Assembly (NCBI GenBank): GCA_003116975.1
Contig: BGKB01000024.1
Location: forward strand, 310,001 to 374,000
DNA: 64,000 nucleotides
Direction: 5' to 3'
Origin: Aurantiochytrium sp. KH105
Lineage: Eukaryota; Sar; Bigyra; Thraustochytrida; Thraustochytriidae
Position numbers and translations under genes: made by a program. Positions within the stretch are counted from its first letter, which is position 1; each line of letters starts with the position of its first letter. Shown here piece by piece: positions 38,901 through 45,771 of the stretch. The notes beneath the pieces were generated by a model. The model ran no database searches. It saw nothing but the letters and a program-made list of their open reading frames with translations, and was not told the DNA's origin.

Positions 38901-39697
38901 ACCAGGAGATGACTCGCTTTGAGCATTTGCGGGCATGTGTGGAGTCTTCTTTGCAGGAACTCGACAAGGCTACACGTGGACTGGTGGTTATGTCGGCAGA
39001 GCTCGAGGACATGTTCCAGCGGCTTTTGTATCAGCGTGTCCCTGCTTCCTGGCATGCAGCGGGTTATCCGTGTCTTAAGCCTTTGGGAAGCTGGACGAAC
39101 GACTTTCTCGCAAGGCTTGACTTTTGCCACTGCTGGCTTACGCAGGGACCGCCAACCTCGTACTGGATCTCGTCATTCTTCTTCCCACAGGGATTTATTA
39201 CGTCTGTCTTGCAGATGCATGTGCGCAAGACACAGACGCCGATCGACGTTCTAACCATCCGCACGCACCTGACGGCTATTGGATGCGGGTCTGACGTTAC
39301 TGGCAGCCCTAGTCTTGCAGGCGTACGAGCGCCCAAGCACGGTGTTTACATTCATGGTCTCTTTATGCAGGGTGCCCGCTTTGACGCGGAGAGGTCGATG
39401 GCGATTCAGGAGTCGTTCCCGAAGGCTCTCTTTGACGAAATGCCACTCATCAATTTGGCCCCCTCACGAACTGACGTGGCGGAGGATGAAGAGGAAAAGG
39501 AACAAGCTGCAGGTCTTGAGACAAGAAAAGAATTCACCTACAGCTGTCCTTTGTACAAGACCTCATTGCGTGCGGGAACGCTCTCCACCACAGGCCACTC
39601 CACCAATTTTGTCATTGCGCTGGACATTCCATCACAAGTGGACCCAAATCACTGGGTGCGCCGGGGCGTTGCGCTCTTGACGATGCTAGACGACTAG
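26960..39697 (+). CDS. Axonemal inner-arm dynein heavy chain
   Basis: Microtubule minus-end motor of flagellar inner arms. The frame is open from a GTG at 26807; the first ATG is at 26960, giving 4245 aa in one exon. P-loops: AAA1 GPAGTGKT at residues 1453-1460, AAA2 GETGSGKT at 1734, AAA3 GETGVGKS at 2077, AAA4 GVGGSGRQS at 2479. Between AAA4 and AAA5 lies the coiled-coil stalk with the microtubule-binding tip (about 2700-3010). AAA1 flanks (VVFNCSDGLDYKIMGRFFSG, FDEFNRI) and the C-terminal LSTTGHSTNFVIA segment are typical of the monomeric DNAH1/3/6/7/12 group; the closest member cannot be decided by eye. An acidic stretch (GDNDDLEEAETSD ... AGAESDNE) sits after the QQNETNEMLATL segment, where relatives have a short Gly-rich loop. 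Confidence 0.95.
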   Translation: MDSTILPYGRRSSNQEDDDPRVETTQVEPAKSPRGLLPSPARKLALGFVPPTAASPRHGSPRRWSPMKQRRAKAPQTPKTIKELNLLQMNDQDLGLGNLGSLPPFNASFSPRPPTQSARTSGTRVLSGPSGVTRFESERGAFSARGRFTTEPSQSSPRSQRDAHESPRARPKISVSELGKAEGIAEYEFTRNVQRSFRTGEDAVSFFALHGANTPLKFVHLNRAPQGKRFRPYDLVVVQPEDVDPEHFTMSAAGVVRIAPGEPSGFTPLSEWMRLSTTFNVISSIRFFKHYLVFKTFHLWRSSIRYNLYNLQRKKLAQRLFLAKKSFCEPLLEVNKFIADMHDVTLLDLRSQKTYEANHFADHQTQKRTHAAKELERMMEKLQHVVERVCTEATRRAKISNEAFQSSINGSSNPRELKSRSLVALKKERADRVRALKTAMHEASMLGDFIRLADYMCVENLVKMCLRSHKNMLDELMRTSRKNGMFETAVRFTPERELQFVPDCERILALLEDLSASTVRAVGSVPRIIFIRPFKGIVAPLIVDSPDVRNLVVSSTYFNHLRRRMDAKVDADFADAQEYAATFEQLMPIFAYNQDFDFEAYKHRPELELSTIKNDMAVLSAWGKDLEKMRVGNTVGILYVESRKLRGSLHPIIERGLDRMKSLLADLAREKCGTLLEHYKLRIRELDTQPAILREFAAHVKYVQQLKVDTPEMLRNSATVEEMYRLCNTYGARVSSVDMVQFDDLKHFTETFATNRKDAEIFIASKLPEMTQTLDMNIAKLGDQLVQLRQHIQSGVLVNPDTEPKIALDDLEAVRAKLDQFTDLSKTYSQYQELFGIPVYDYKNLRETEDAYQVQFNLWTTIKTWMEKTSAWYHCDFLQLDVETLAQETQIVFKDASLANKRLANAVTQRFLDACTDFKSRVPVVLELGNPSMRPRHWEQIFTALGQPWFPSSTFTLDNLTDYDIFGKSAFVSEISGIASGEAALEASLAKIKQAWDDSRFELLPYRDAKSVYILGGLEEIFTLLEDHQVTLQTMMGSRFLQGVRTEVERWQRKLSLLADTLDEWVACQRNWMYLETIFSADDIQQQLPEEAEKFQMVDRLWKDALLRTKEEPLVIHCISRSMLQSGKGPSAPSGKPGEGKDGAAGENPEDSDKLLQRFVYCNQLLDETQKSLENYLETKRSAFPRFYFLSNDELLEILSQTRDPHAVQAHLAKCFDSMKSLHFQPESEAPASVPNLILGMTSAEGEYVKFDATIDPNGRPVESWLASVEEAMRATLYTRTKDCLKDYSTVSQISRREWIFAHVAQSVLVVDQILWTQNTAAALRDNAVANHYEFSLQQIDAMIQIVRGSLTKLERTLVGALIVLDVHARDVVNQFQKQGIASTSNFEWTRQLRYYYDVDVEDVMVRQTNTSFRYAYEYLGNTPRLVITPLTDLCYMTLTGALHLRFGGAPAGPAGTGKTETTKDLAKALAVQCVVFNCSDGLDYKIMGRFFSGLAQCGSWSCFDEFNRIDIEVLSVIAQQILTIQQGIIHDQTEIDFEGKRIPLNANFGVFITMNPGYAGRTELPDNLKALFRPVAMMVPDYRLIAEIILFSEGFSNALPLSNKMTQLYKLSSEQLSKQDHYDFGMRAVKSVLVAAGNLKRMEPDTSEDLLLIRAMRDSNVPKFLEHDLDLFKGILGDLFPGLQVPFVDYGDLQEAIEAEIVREGLSPVPSFVRKVIQVHETQLVRHGMMLVGETGSGKTTNARILAKALTSLAKRRGPDAPEDAFIQQVQRIILNPKSITAGELYGMFNDLTGEWKDGLVPHIVRSVIREESGRKWIVFDGPVDAVWIENMNTVLDDNKTLCLANSERIKIPSSVHMLFEVQDLAVASPATVSRCGMVYMQQLHIGQAARVDAWARSIGLEDMIPSQASRLCKLIKERLPAGIAFVRRECTVNIPTSEAHVLANFLKLMTSLLAFQDVVESHASLERLVNMLFVFCFAWSVGADIDGKDQARFSEYTIRELAPLLDGAGKMENVFNYFVEPSSAAFIPWSRAVPTFEYQMATPYFDLLVPTPETTKYTYLLRLMALNKNNALIMGETGVGKSVIISQFLQRICAEQAVIPSSGAGLQDGDLQSGQLGSESTSDRKPSLHRGTSLRFSRLRNNRSSEFTHAIINYSAQTHPHNVSEILEANLEKKRKTLLGPPGGKRMLLFVDDLNMPTLETYGAQPPNELLRQIIDQGGFYDTEKLFFKSVLDVNIMAACAPPGGGRSHVPARLLRHFNTLWMPQLASSSLQSIFEAILGGFLNAELPVYAELAAPLVRASITVYESVLKEMLPTPSKSHYTFNLRDLSKVVQGVLMVRAPACQDRNTLLRLWMHEEARVFRDRLLCVEDRTWFDETCADALRAFVTGLEAATPEGSEQSALVFGTLKQQDSRAYELVASSWEEVTALAGLLTDHLDEYNMTFPTRMDLVFFRDAILHVARICRVLSQPRGNALLIGVGGSGRQSLTRLATFICGYACESIEMTRGYGPADFHESLRGILLQAGCEEKHVTFLFSDTQIAHESFLEDINNLLNSGQVPNLFEPEDREKILSAMRPIAKAKGRSEARDDLLALFTDRVREQLHIVLAFSPIGSAFRARCRKFPSLVNCCTIDWFDPWPQDALYSVARFFLIQNDRALGIEAYVDPLCQMCVHIHKSVEEASVAFQEEMGRYNYTTPTSYLELIRAYKSMLAQQREAVSQRLARYQNGLSKLKETEEVVAGLQETLTDLVPNLEKAQADTSALLERLAADQEVADAAKEVATKDEAVAQEVAAEVNKIKVECQTDLDEAMPAYESAVQALDLLDKKSIQEVKSFAQPPELVAFTMEAVCILLGVKPDWSSAKKVLNDLNFLQRLIDFDKDNIDPKKIRKLAKYVNEPDFNAEKMKSVSSAACSLCMWVHAIVKYDSVCKNIAPKKAKLAEAEANLATVEKELAQKRENLSAITAKLEALQLQYDESLQNKKDIEAKAQNTEVQLERAQKLIYGLADEKVRWTELEATLQVDLKNLVGNMILATGSIAYLGPFTASFRARLAKGWAQLCRKKNIPVQSTEVSVERLLADPVAVRQWHIDGLPADRFSTENGIIATSARRWPLLIDPQGQANKWVRNTYAQRGDGGPGKDANELQVIKLSNSDFLRSLENAVRFGSPVLLENVGETLDATLEPILLKQTFKRAGQLMLRIGDSDVPYSEDFKLFITTKLPNPHYMPEVMVKVTVINFTVTLSGLEDQLLVDVVRCERPDLEQKNDELVVSIANDKRALKDIEDKILQMLANSSGNILDDEELIEELGKSKITSQAISARMDETALTTEEINAARNVYRPVAKRGSVLYFVIASLPAIDPMYQFSLQYFSKLFVLVIESAEQESDVARRILQLLDVITAKVYANICRGLFERDKLVFSFKMAVEIWRNDGRIPEVEWRQFLMGCLEPESGSAAGTQESAADPPEYLPDKRVWVELCACDAQMPAFTGLLASMQHENDGAAWADWCEAESPHECELPGDWESQVSPFQRLLLVRALRKEKLRAATWHFVAKALGPSYADSPPFDLHGAYADSTAVTPIIFILSPGADINDYFLEIARECGKSGARTKMISLGQGQGPIAERLIVEGRETGDWVCLQNCHLAVSWLSRLEQLLEAVDPQQVHPEHRLWLTSDPSPKFPVAVLQNGIKITNEPPRGLRANMARSFADLSADEYIAGSPTWKRLLYGLVFYNALILERRKFGAVGWNIPYGWMNSDMKTAMMQLKLYLAESDSNGDEIPFQTLLTMVGDVTYGGRITDRMDQRTNRSILMQFFNPEILADGYSLVGDAEGIKSAPSSSSVHQPGVYEVKAGESLEIVQSAIANLPSTDRPPLFGLHSNADITFQQNETNEMLATLIASQVDDGEAGTSGSGDNDDLEEAETSDLQPTGQEDGMEAGAESDNEVVARLAGQILERVQRMPHLSRDDPNASPETFALLDGRVNSLGVFLHQEMTRFEHLRACVESSLQELDKATRGLVVMSAELEDMFQRLLYQRVPASWHAAGYPCLKPLGSWTNDFLARLDFCHCWLTQGPPTSYWISSFFFPQGFITSVLQMHVRKTQTPIDVLTIRTHLTAIGCGSDVTGSPSLAGVRAPKHGVYIHGLFMQGARFDAERSMAIQESFPKALFDEMPLINLAPSRTDVAEDEEEKEQAAGLETRKEFTYSCPLYKTSLRAGTLSTTGHSTNFVIALDIPSQVDPNHWVRRGVALLTMLDD

Positions 39698-39959
39698 ACC
39701 TGATAAGATGGCCTTGGGCACAATACACAAGCGATAACTTTTGCGAATTTTTCTCTCTTGCTACAAAAATCCAGGAGATGGTTGTTGTTTCCGATGTTCT
39801 TGACGATGAGGTCCTGCATGTGGATGAGGGTGTGTAATTTAGAGAGATACCGGAAGATCTGGCACGAGTTTCTTGATTGATTGGCATGGCGTCCAAGTTC
39901 TTTGAAATCAATCATGAGATGGGAGAATACAACAAAAAATACATAAAAAGAATGATAAT
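39698..39959. other. Convergent 3' region of dynein and GH31 genes
   Basis: 262 bases between the two stop codons, containing 3' UTRs only. An A-rich stretch (AATACAACAAAAAATAC) lies near the GH31 stop. Confidence 0.5.
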
Positions 39960-42755
39960 CTATGCGAGGACCTCTCGAATAGACTTGGCCACGTGTGCGG
40001 CCTCAGGGAGATGCAAGACACAGGGTTTGCCAAGGGGGGCCGCGCACTCAAACGTTGAACGAGGTGCGGGGTTCTCTCCTGTGAAAACGTGGGTCCAATT
40101 TCCTTCTGGAATGTAGCATGGACGTGAAAACTTGTTCGCGCTAAATACAGGACACACGAGAAGGTTCGAACCAAGCAGAAACTGGTCGTGCGCCTTGCGT
40201 GCGCGAAGGTCATGAGGAAATTCCAAAAACAGATGCCGCGCCAAGGGGGCACCCGTTCTGTAGGCCAGCTGCATGAGAGGCTTCTTCACCAGCGCGAAGA
40301 GCTCGCGGTGCAGACGGGCAAATCGCGCAAAGTGATCAATGACTTCCGGATCGACAGCCTGCGCAGAAATGTCAGGAAGCACGCCTTCATGCGTTCGGAA
40401 GACTGCATCGGAAAAGACATTCATTTCAGCCCAGCGCATAAAGAGTTCTGGAGAGCGCTTGACGCGAATCACGCCAAAGCGGTCAAACATTGTATACCCG
40501 CCAATGTCGCTGTGCGAGAGACTGAAGCCAGAAAAGCCAGCAGAGAGAACACCCGTGAGAGCGCTGCGCATGCCGTCGTGGTGATCAAAGGTTGTCATTT
40601 GGTCTCCCATCCACATGAGCGTGCTGGCGCCTGGCGAACGGCCGCCAGCAGCACGCATGAAGAAGACAGCATTTTCTGCTAAAAAGTCGTTGGCCTCAAT
40701 CGCCTTGCGGCAGGTCTTGGCCCAAAGCACGGGGAATTCGTTGTGCATTGAGCTTGCATCGCCCGAGTGCAGCGTCGCATCGAGCGGAAGAGATTCGGCG
40801 AAGTCAGCCATAAAGCCCATAACGCCATGCACGTTATTGAAGCCGTCCGAGGCGCGAAACATGCGCTTGAGGATGACTTGGTCAACATACCAATCCTGGC
40901 AGCGCGGATTTGTGAGATCAATGGTGGCAAAGGTGAAATCTGGTGTGGCGCTGGCCTGGATCTGCACAGAGTGACCGTCGGCATTCTTGATGAGGCAGTT
41001 CTCTGCCAGAGCCTCCTGATAGAGCGTGACGCTCTCGTTTGAGGCGCCGCCCGTATTGGCAAGGTAGGCGTTGATGTACGAGAGGACGTAGATCTGGTCA
41101 TCTGCGAGTTCGCGAAGGAGAAGGTCCCATCCCGGATAGTGGGCGTGAGAGACCTCCCAGTTCCACTGCAAACGACGACCAAAGTCCGTCTCGCGCTTCC
41201 CGGTCCAGTCCTGGAGCCAAAGCGCCGCGAGCGGAACATGAGCGGCTTTGAGCGTTGCGACATGGTTGCGAACTTTTTTCGTCCCTCCTTGAAGCCCGAG
41301 AATTGCGCCATTGCCGACCCAGTCGGGAAGGGGGCGCATGCGACCAGCGTGCTCGCGCGTGTACGTTTCAATGATTTTAAGTGGCGAGCTCCGCACCACA
41401 AAGGCGCCTTCGACACTTGAAGCATTGACCTCGACTGTGATGGCGTCGGGACGGGTCAGGTCGAAGAGCGCAAAATCTGTCGTGGAAAGATACATGGAGC
41501 GCATGGCGCTTGTGAGGTAAAAGGGGGCCGGCGCATAGGAAGTTTGCCAGCTCCCTGCAGCACGCTTTACAAAGAAGTTGACCAAGTAGGAAATGGGCTG
41601 AAGACCGCGCCCAATGCCTTGTTCCTGCGTGAAGATTGGCACGCACCCTCCCTTCATGTCCGTGTACGAATACTGGATTCCAAAACCGTAGACACTTTCT
41701 GCTGCGGATGACTGATGCCGAATATAGGCTCGGCGAAGGGGTACATTACGCGCAGAACCGTTTACTTTGCTTTCACTGGCAAGGGCTCGCGCGGAAAAAG
41801 AAATGTGATCAGAACCGGATGCCTCGAGACGAAATTCGTACGGGATTTCAGCCGATGCAGCAACGTCCACTTTGCCCTTCGTGTCTTTGTCATCATGACT
41901 CTGCTGGGAATGTGCAAAGACGAGAACGCCCCGAACGCTCACTGTGAGGTCTGTGGAGCGCTCGATGGCGTCGATGGTTTGACGTACACTAAGGTCACGC
42001 GCGAGGTCCTGGAAAGCGTAAAGCCCCATTTCTTCATCATTGGGTGCCGCGAAGGATCCTTGTCGGGCGCCCACGAAGAAAGCCTCGGACGGCAGATTGG
42101 CAAATACACTACGACGCGCAGGCCCGGCGGTCAGCTCCAGCGTACCACGTGCAGCGTCGACCTGGAGTTGGAAGGCGCCGAGCTCGAGTGTTGTACTTTC
42201 AACGCGAATTTCGAGGTCGCTCGGCGTTTGGAGCTGAGCAAAGCACTGCGCGTCCGAAGCCGAGGTCTGGAAGACAAAGGCAAGGATTCCGATTGCCAAC
42301 ACGACAGCTGCATAGTTGTGCGAGGCATCACGGCATCCGCCCTGGTCATCATCCCGGTCAGCACGCTTGGATTGCGGCGCCGCAGCTGCTGCGAGGAGCG
42401 CACACGAGAGGCCCATGCAGGCGGTGGACATGTGGATGGCGTTGAGAGAGAGCGTAAAGTCTGGGTCCACCGCAATGGATGCAAGAACGCCTGCACAGAG
42501 CCCTGTCGTGGAGATTGTGCCCGCAAGTTTGAAGGCATGGGACGCGATGAGTCCTGCGCTCAGCACGGCGCTGACAAAGAGCATTGTCACTGCGAGCACA
42601 GCGCTTATTGACACCATTTCGATGGCCTCGTGCGGGTACACGGCCAGGCCTACCATGTTGTGAAGCACGAAAATATGGTCGAGCAGGCCGCCTCCGAAGC
42701 AGAGTGCTGCCGACGCCGCGCACGTAGCAGCGGCCAAGGACCTGAGCGGCGCCAT
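39960..42755 (-). CDS. GH31 glycosidase, candidate sulfoquinovosidase, with N-terminal membrane region
   Basis: Candidate alpha-sulfoquinovosidase: releases sulfoquinovose from sulfoquinovosyl glycerides. The frame starts at a TTG (42959); the ATG at 42755 gives 931 aa. Residues about 1-185 hold some five hydrophobic segments (e.g. SISAVLAVTMLFVSAVLSAG, YAAVVLAIGILAFVFQ); the GH31 domain follows. The nucleophile is Asp651 (GFMADFAE) and the acid/base Asp718 (MGDQM). The residues that bind sulfonate in E. coli YihQ (Arg301, Trp304, Tyr508) correspond to Arg528, Trp531 (GRRLQWNW) and Tyr754 (SDIGGY). Spacing agrees: Arg to Trp 3, nucleophile to acid/base 67, acid/base to Tyr 36, as in YihQ from memory. 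An ordinary alpha-glucosidase would lack this set. Membrane topology and substrate are inferred. Confidence 0.88.
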   Translation of the reverse strand: MAPLRSLAAATCAASAALCFGGGLLDHIFVLHNMVGLAVYPHEAIEMVSISAVLAVTMLFVSAVLSAGLIASHAFKLAGTISTTGLCAGVLASIAVDPDFTLSLNAIHMSTACMGLSCALLAAAAAPQSKRADRDDDQGGCRDASHNYAAVVLAIGILAFVFQTSASDAQCFAQLQTPSDLEIRVESTTLELGAFQLQVDAARGTLELTAGPARRSVFANLPSEAFFVGARQGSFAAPNDEEMGLYAFQDLARDLSVRQTIDAIERSTDLTVSVRGVLVFAHSQQSHDDKDTKGKVDVAASAEIPYEFRLEASGSDHISFSARALASESKVNGSARNVPLRRAYIRHQSSAAESVYGFGIQYSYTDMKGGCVPIFTQEQGIGRGLQPISYLVNFFVKRAAGSWQTSYAPAPFYLTSAMRSMYLSTTDFALFDLTRPDAITVEVNASSVEGAFVVRSSPLKIIETYTREHAGRMRPLPDWVGNGAILGLQGGTKKVRNHVATLKAAHVPLAALWLQDWTGKRETDFGRRLQWNWEVSHAHYPGWDLLLRELADDQIYVLSYINAYLANTGGASNESVTLYQEALAENCLIKNADGHSVQIQASATPDFTFATIDLTNPRCQDWYVDQVILKRMFRASDGFNNVHGVMGFMADFAESLPLDATLHSGDASSMHNEFPVLWAKTCRKAIEANDFLAENAVFFMRAAGGRSPGASTLMWMGDQMTTFDHHDGMRSALTGVLSAGFSGFSLSHSDIGGYTMFDRFGVIRVKRSPELFMRWAEMNVFSDAVFRTHEGVLPDISAQAVDPEVIDHFARFARLHRELFALVKKPLMQLAYRTGAPLARHLFLEFPHDLRARKAHDQFLLGSNLLVCPVFSANKFSRPCYIPEGNWTHVFTGENPAPRSTFECAAPLGKPCVLHLPEAAHVAKSIREVLA

Positions 42756-43289
42756 GCTGCCCGAGCTTTCCTCGGCTGCTACCGCGGCGTCTTCTCCTCC
42801 TTCTCCTCGTCGTCCTTCTCCTCGTCGTCCTTGACTGGAGGGGTTTCCGACTTTGTCGATTCGGTCTTGGGGCTTTTCTTCTCCTTCCAGCCGCTGCTCG
42901 CTCGCTCGCTTGCTTGCTTGCTTGCTGGTCCTTGCGAAGCTCGCTCGACCTTTTGGCAAGGTTCGCCGTTTGCTTCACCCCGCCGGGCCTCGCGCTGCTC
43001 TGCCCTGCCGCTTGGCGCGCTAGCTTGGTCGCTGGCGCGACTCGGGTCTCCTCGCCCAGGCAGGCCCTGGGGCCCAGCTAGTGCGCGCGCTACAAGTCTC
43101 CTCCTACCAGGCCCACTCACACGCGAGCTCACCGAGGGAGTTCATCAAGTTGCGAGCCGCTCAGCTTGCAGTTGCTGCAGGCTGCTGGCCGCGCTCGATC
43201 GATTCCTGACAGCGGCGGCTGCTGTGCTGCTGGTTGGCACGATCATGCCAAGCCAAGCCCAGCCGCGCCAGGCCGCGCCAACCCATGTC

Positions 43290-43327
43290 GTGCTATGCTA
43301 TGCTATGCTATGCTATGCTATGCTATG
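43290..43327. repeat. TATGC pentanucleotide array
   Basis: About seven tandem units in intergenic DNA. Confidence 0.9.
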
Positions 43328-43350
43328 TCACAGAACCACCGTGCCATCCC

Positions 43351-43405
43351 ATCGCATCGCATCGCATCGCATCGCATCGCATCGCATCGCATCGCATCGC
43401 ATCGC
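43351..43405. repeat. ATCGC pentanucleotide array
   Basis: Eleven perfect tandem units, followed to about 43460 by CATGC/CACGC units that keep the five-base period. Confidence 0.92.
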
Positions 43406-43525
43406 GCCATGCCATGCCACGCCACGCCATGCCATGCCTTGCATGCCATGCCATGCCTCCATCTACAGACAGTGTGTGGACCGTCGGCCCGCGCCGCACC
43501 CATCGCGCCAGCCAGGCACATCCGA

Positions 43526-43621
43526 TCTCCTCTCGTCTCCTCTCGTCTCCTCTCGTCTACTCTCGTCTCCTCTCGTCTACTCTCGTCTACTCTCGTCTAC
43601 TCTCGTCTTCTCGTCTCGTCT
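43526..43621. repeat. 10-bp pyrimidine-rich tandem array
   Basis: About nine units of CTCGTCTCCT alternating with CTCGTCTACT; strongly strand-asymmetric (C/T on plus). Confidence 0.9.
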
Positions 43622-44602
43622 CCCGTCCCTCGCCTCCCCTCCCGCGCCTGCTGCGCCCCGCGCGTCTCCGCCACGCGCCGCAGCTCCGCGCCGCGCCGAT
43701 CTCGGCCGCCAGTTCACGAGCTCGACCTGGCCACCAGCTACAGTATGTGTACCTGGCACGATGGGTGCGCTCGAGGGAGGGAGGGGCACCCGCACGCACC
43801 GGCGGCCCGCGTCGATGGCGGCCTCGACGGTCTTGTACGCGCCGGCCCCGACGCGCGCCGTAGTGCCGATGTGGGAGTGGTTTGGCTGCCCCCCCCGCGA
43901 GGTTCGTCGTGAAGCTTTGGAGTGTGTCCACGATGTGCACAAGGGGTGCATTCTGCGATAGTGTTTTTTTAAGGTGGTTGTTTCTGGGAAAGGTAAGAAA
44001 GATGCGATGGACAGTCGGGGAAGAGAATGGTTAGGAGGTAAGGTGGGTAGTAGATCCAGCATACGATGATCATCTCTCGAGCAGAACAACAAGCACGCGA
44101 CGACCTCGTTGCTGCGCAGATCAGGTACGTGTCCGGCGCTTCGAGGAGAGAGCTCGCTCGCTCGCTCGCTGATCGGCTGGCTGGCAGGCAGGCTCGCTCG
44201 CTCGCCCGCTCGCCCGCCCGCTGGCTCGGCTGCTCGAAGGCAAGGTCGCGCAGAATACACGTGGAGACAGATTCGCTCCCCCGTGCGCACGCAGGTGCGC
44301 AGAGCCTTGCACAACAACGGCTTCTGCCGCTGACCAGGGCTCGGCGTGGGGCAGCGTGAGCGGGGGCGAGACAGTGCGGCGAGGTGGCGGGGAGCGAGGA
44401 ACTCGCGTCGGAGCATCCTGAGCGGTTTTTGGAGGGAGTGCGCATCGAGAGAGATGATGGACAAAGACTGACAGATCCGACGCTCGTCGGCTTTCCCGTT
44501 CGTTCCCTTGTTACGTCCGCGCTCGCGAACCTGGTTGGAAACGTGCAGAAACCCACGCGGAGACTACACTTGAGTTGATTTCTACAAAACAAAAGAGAGA
44601 CA

Positions 44603-45046
44603 ATGTCGCAGCGCATCGTCGTTTGCTCTGGGTACTTTGACCCGATGCACCTGGGCCATGTCGAATACTTGCAAAAGTCGCGCGACCAGGGCGACAAGCT
44701 GATCGTCATTGTGAACAGCGACAAGCAGGCCAAGATGAAGAAGGGCCAGTCGTTCATGGCCGAGCAGGAGCGTGTGCGCCTCGTGCGTGCTTTGGACTGT
44801 GTCGACGCTGCTATCATTGCTGTCGACGACGATCGCACGGTGTGCAAAACCCTGAGCCTTTTGCACCCGGACGCCTTTACCAACGGCGGCGACCAGACCA
44901 ACGAGTCGATCCCTGAGGCTGCTGTGTGCTCAAAGCTTGGCATTGAGCTCGTCGATGGTCTTGGTGGCAAGGTGCAGTCGAGCTCGTGGCTCCTCGCGCG
45001 GAGCCGGGGCGAGTCCATCAAGGTCAAGGCCGACCCCAACGAGTAA
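44603..45046 (+). CDS. Small HxGH nucleotidyltransferase (cytidylyltransferase-like)
   Basis: 147 aa from an ATG. The N-terminal GYFDPMHLGHVEYL carries the HxGH active-site motif (His16, His19) of the cytidylyltransferase superfamily. VNSDKQAKMKKG and the following region resemble RfaE2/HldE-C (heptose-1-phosphate adenylyltransferase) and TagD (glycerol-3-phosphate cytidylyltransferase). The C-terminal motif that is ISTT/ISST in relatives reads VQSSSWLL, so the substrate cannot be named. It is a complete single-domain protein, unlike eukaryotic ECT/CCT enzymes, which are longer. One exon. Cytosolic, no targeting signal seen. Confidence 0.82.
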   Translation: MSQRIVVCSGYFDPMHLGHVEYLQKSRDQGDKLIVIVNSDKQAKMKKGQSFMAEQERVRLVRALDCVDAAIIAVDDDRTVCKTLSLLHPDAFTNGGDQTNESIPEAAVCSKLGIELVDGLGGKVQSSSWLLARSRGESIKVKADPNE

Positions 45047-45771
45047 AGCCGCTACTTCGTCATATCTGCGTCCCGCGTCGATCTTTTCTTTTAGAAAGAA
45101 TTTCGGGCCACTTTATCTGCGCTTGAGCACGCGGCATTTTCGAGTGGCCCAAGCCCAAGCGTGTGAGTGTATTGCAAGATCCTGTCGAGAGGCAAGAAGA
45201 TTAGGAAGGAAGCCAGTATCCCACACGTTTTCAAGAGCGCGCGGGAGGGAGGGGCGCGTGAGACCTGGCAATCCCTGCCAAACAAACCGACCTCACGTGG
45301 CCTCTCATTTCCTCTTCTTCCTCCTCTCCCTTCTCCTCTCTCTCTATCTCTCACTCACCTGCTCTGCTCTGCCCACGTCAGTTCGTGACACCTCGAACGT
45401 CGAGAGGTCACGCACCGAAAGAAAGAGCACCGTCTAGGCTTCTTACTCTACTACGTACTTAAAGACTTGAAAGGAAGGAAATGAAATTTACAAAAGAAAA
45501 AGGACTACTCAACTTGGACGATCGATCATCATGCGCGCGCGAACGAAATGGATGTATACACGAAAGAATAGCGCGCTGAGTGATACGACACGACATGGCT
45601 GCCCGCCAGAAACCCAGAGGTGAGAAAAGAAAGAAAGAAAGGAAAAGAACGCAAAGCGCCATCGAGATCGAGGGTAATAGTCGCGTGATCTCTACACGCC
45701 AGCAAAAGATTCCCGCTGGAAAAGGAGGGCATGAGGAAGAAGAATGAAATCGAGGAAAATGGACCGCCCGC
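45047..45771. other. Convergent intergenic region
   Basis: About 725 bases between the nucleotidyltransferase and SelO stops: pyrimidine-rich (CTCTCTCTATCTCTC near 45335-45350) then A-rich with AAAGAAAG repeats. 3' UTRs; no gene recognised. Confidence 0.5.

Larger units (their letters stand above)
42756..44602. other. Intergenic block with pentamer and decamer arrays
   Basis: About 1.85 kb between divergent genes. It holds (TTGC)n near 42908-42925, the TATGC, ATCGC and CATGC pentamer arrays, a 10-bp CTCGTCTCCT/CTCGTCTACT array, and (CGCT)n near 44157-44222. Long open frames across it arise from these repeats. No gene recognised. Confidence 0.5.

Noticed and set aside
40155-40170. GGTTCGAACC resembling a tRNA B box
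   Set aside because: Lies inside the GH31 coding frame with no A box or cloverleaf around it; no tRNA was found in the window.
10644-42755. A sulfatase plus sulfoquinovosidase gene cluster
   Set aside because: The genes are about 26 kb apart with splicing, methylation, ESCRT and dynein genes between; co-location in one window is not evidence of a cluster.
43290-43460. Possible CRISPR array
   Set aside because: Units are five bases with no spacers; simple tandem repeat in a eukaryotic setting.
43577-44464. Minus-strand 295-residue open frame with AYKTVEAAIDAG
   Set aside because: Runs through the 10-bp and CGCT arrays, gives Arg/Ser/Ala low complexity, and has only a short stretch resembling any fold; another frame over the same DNA is equally open.
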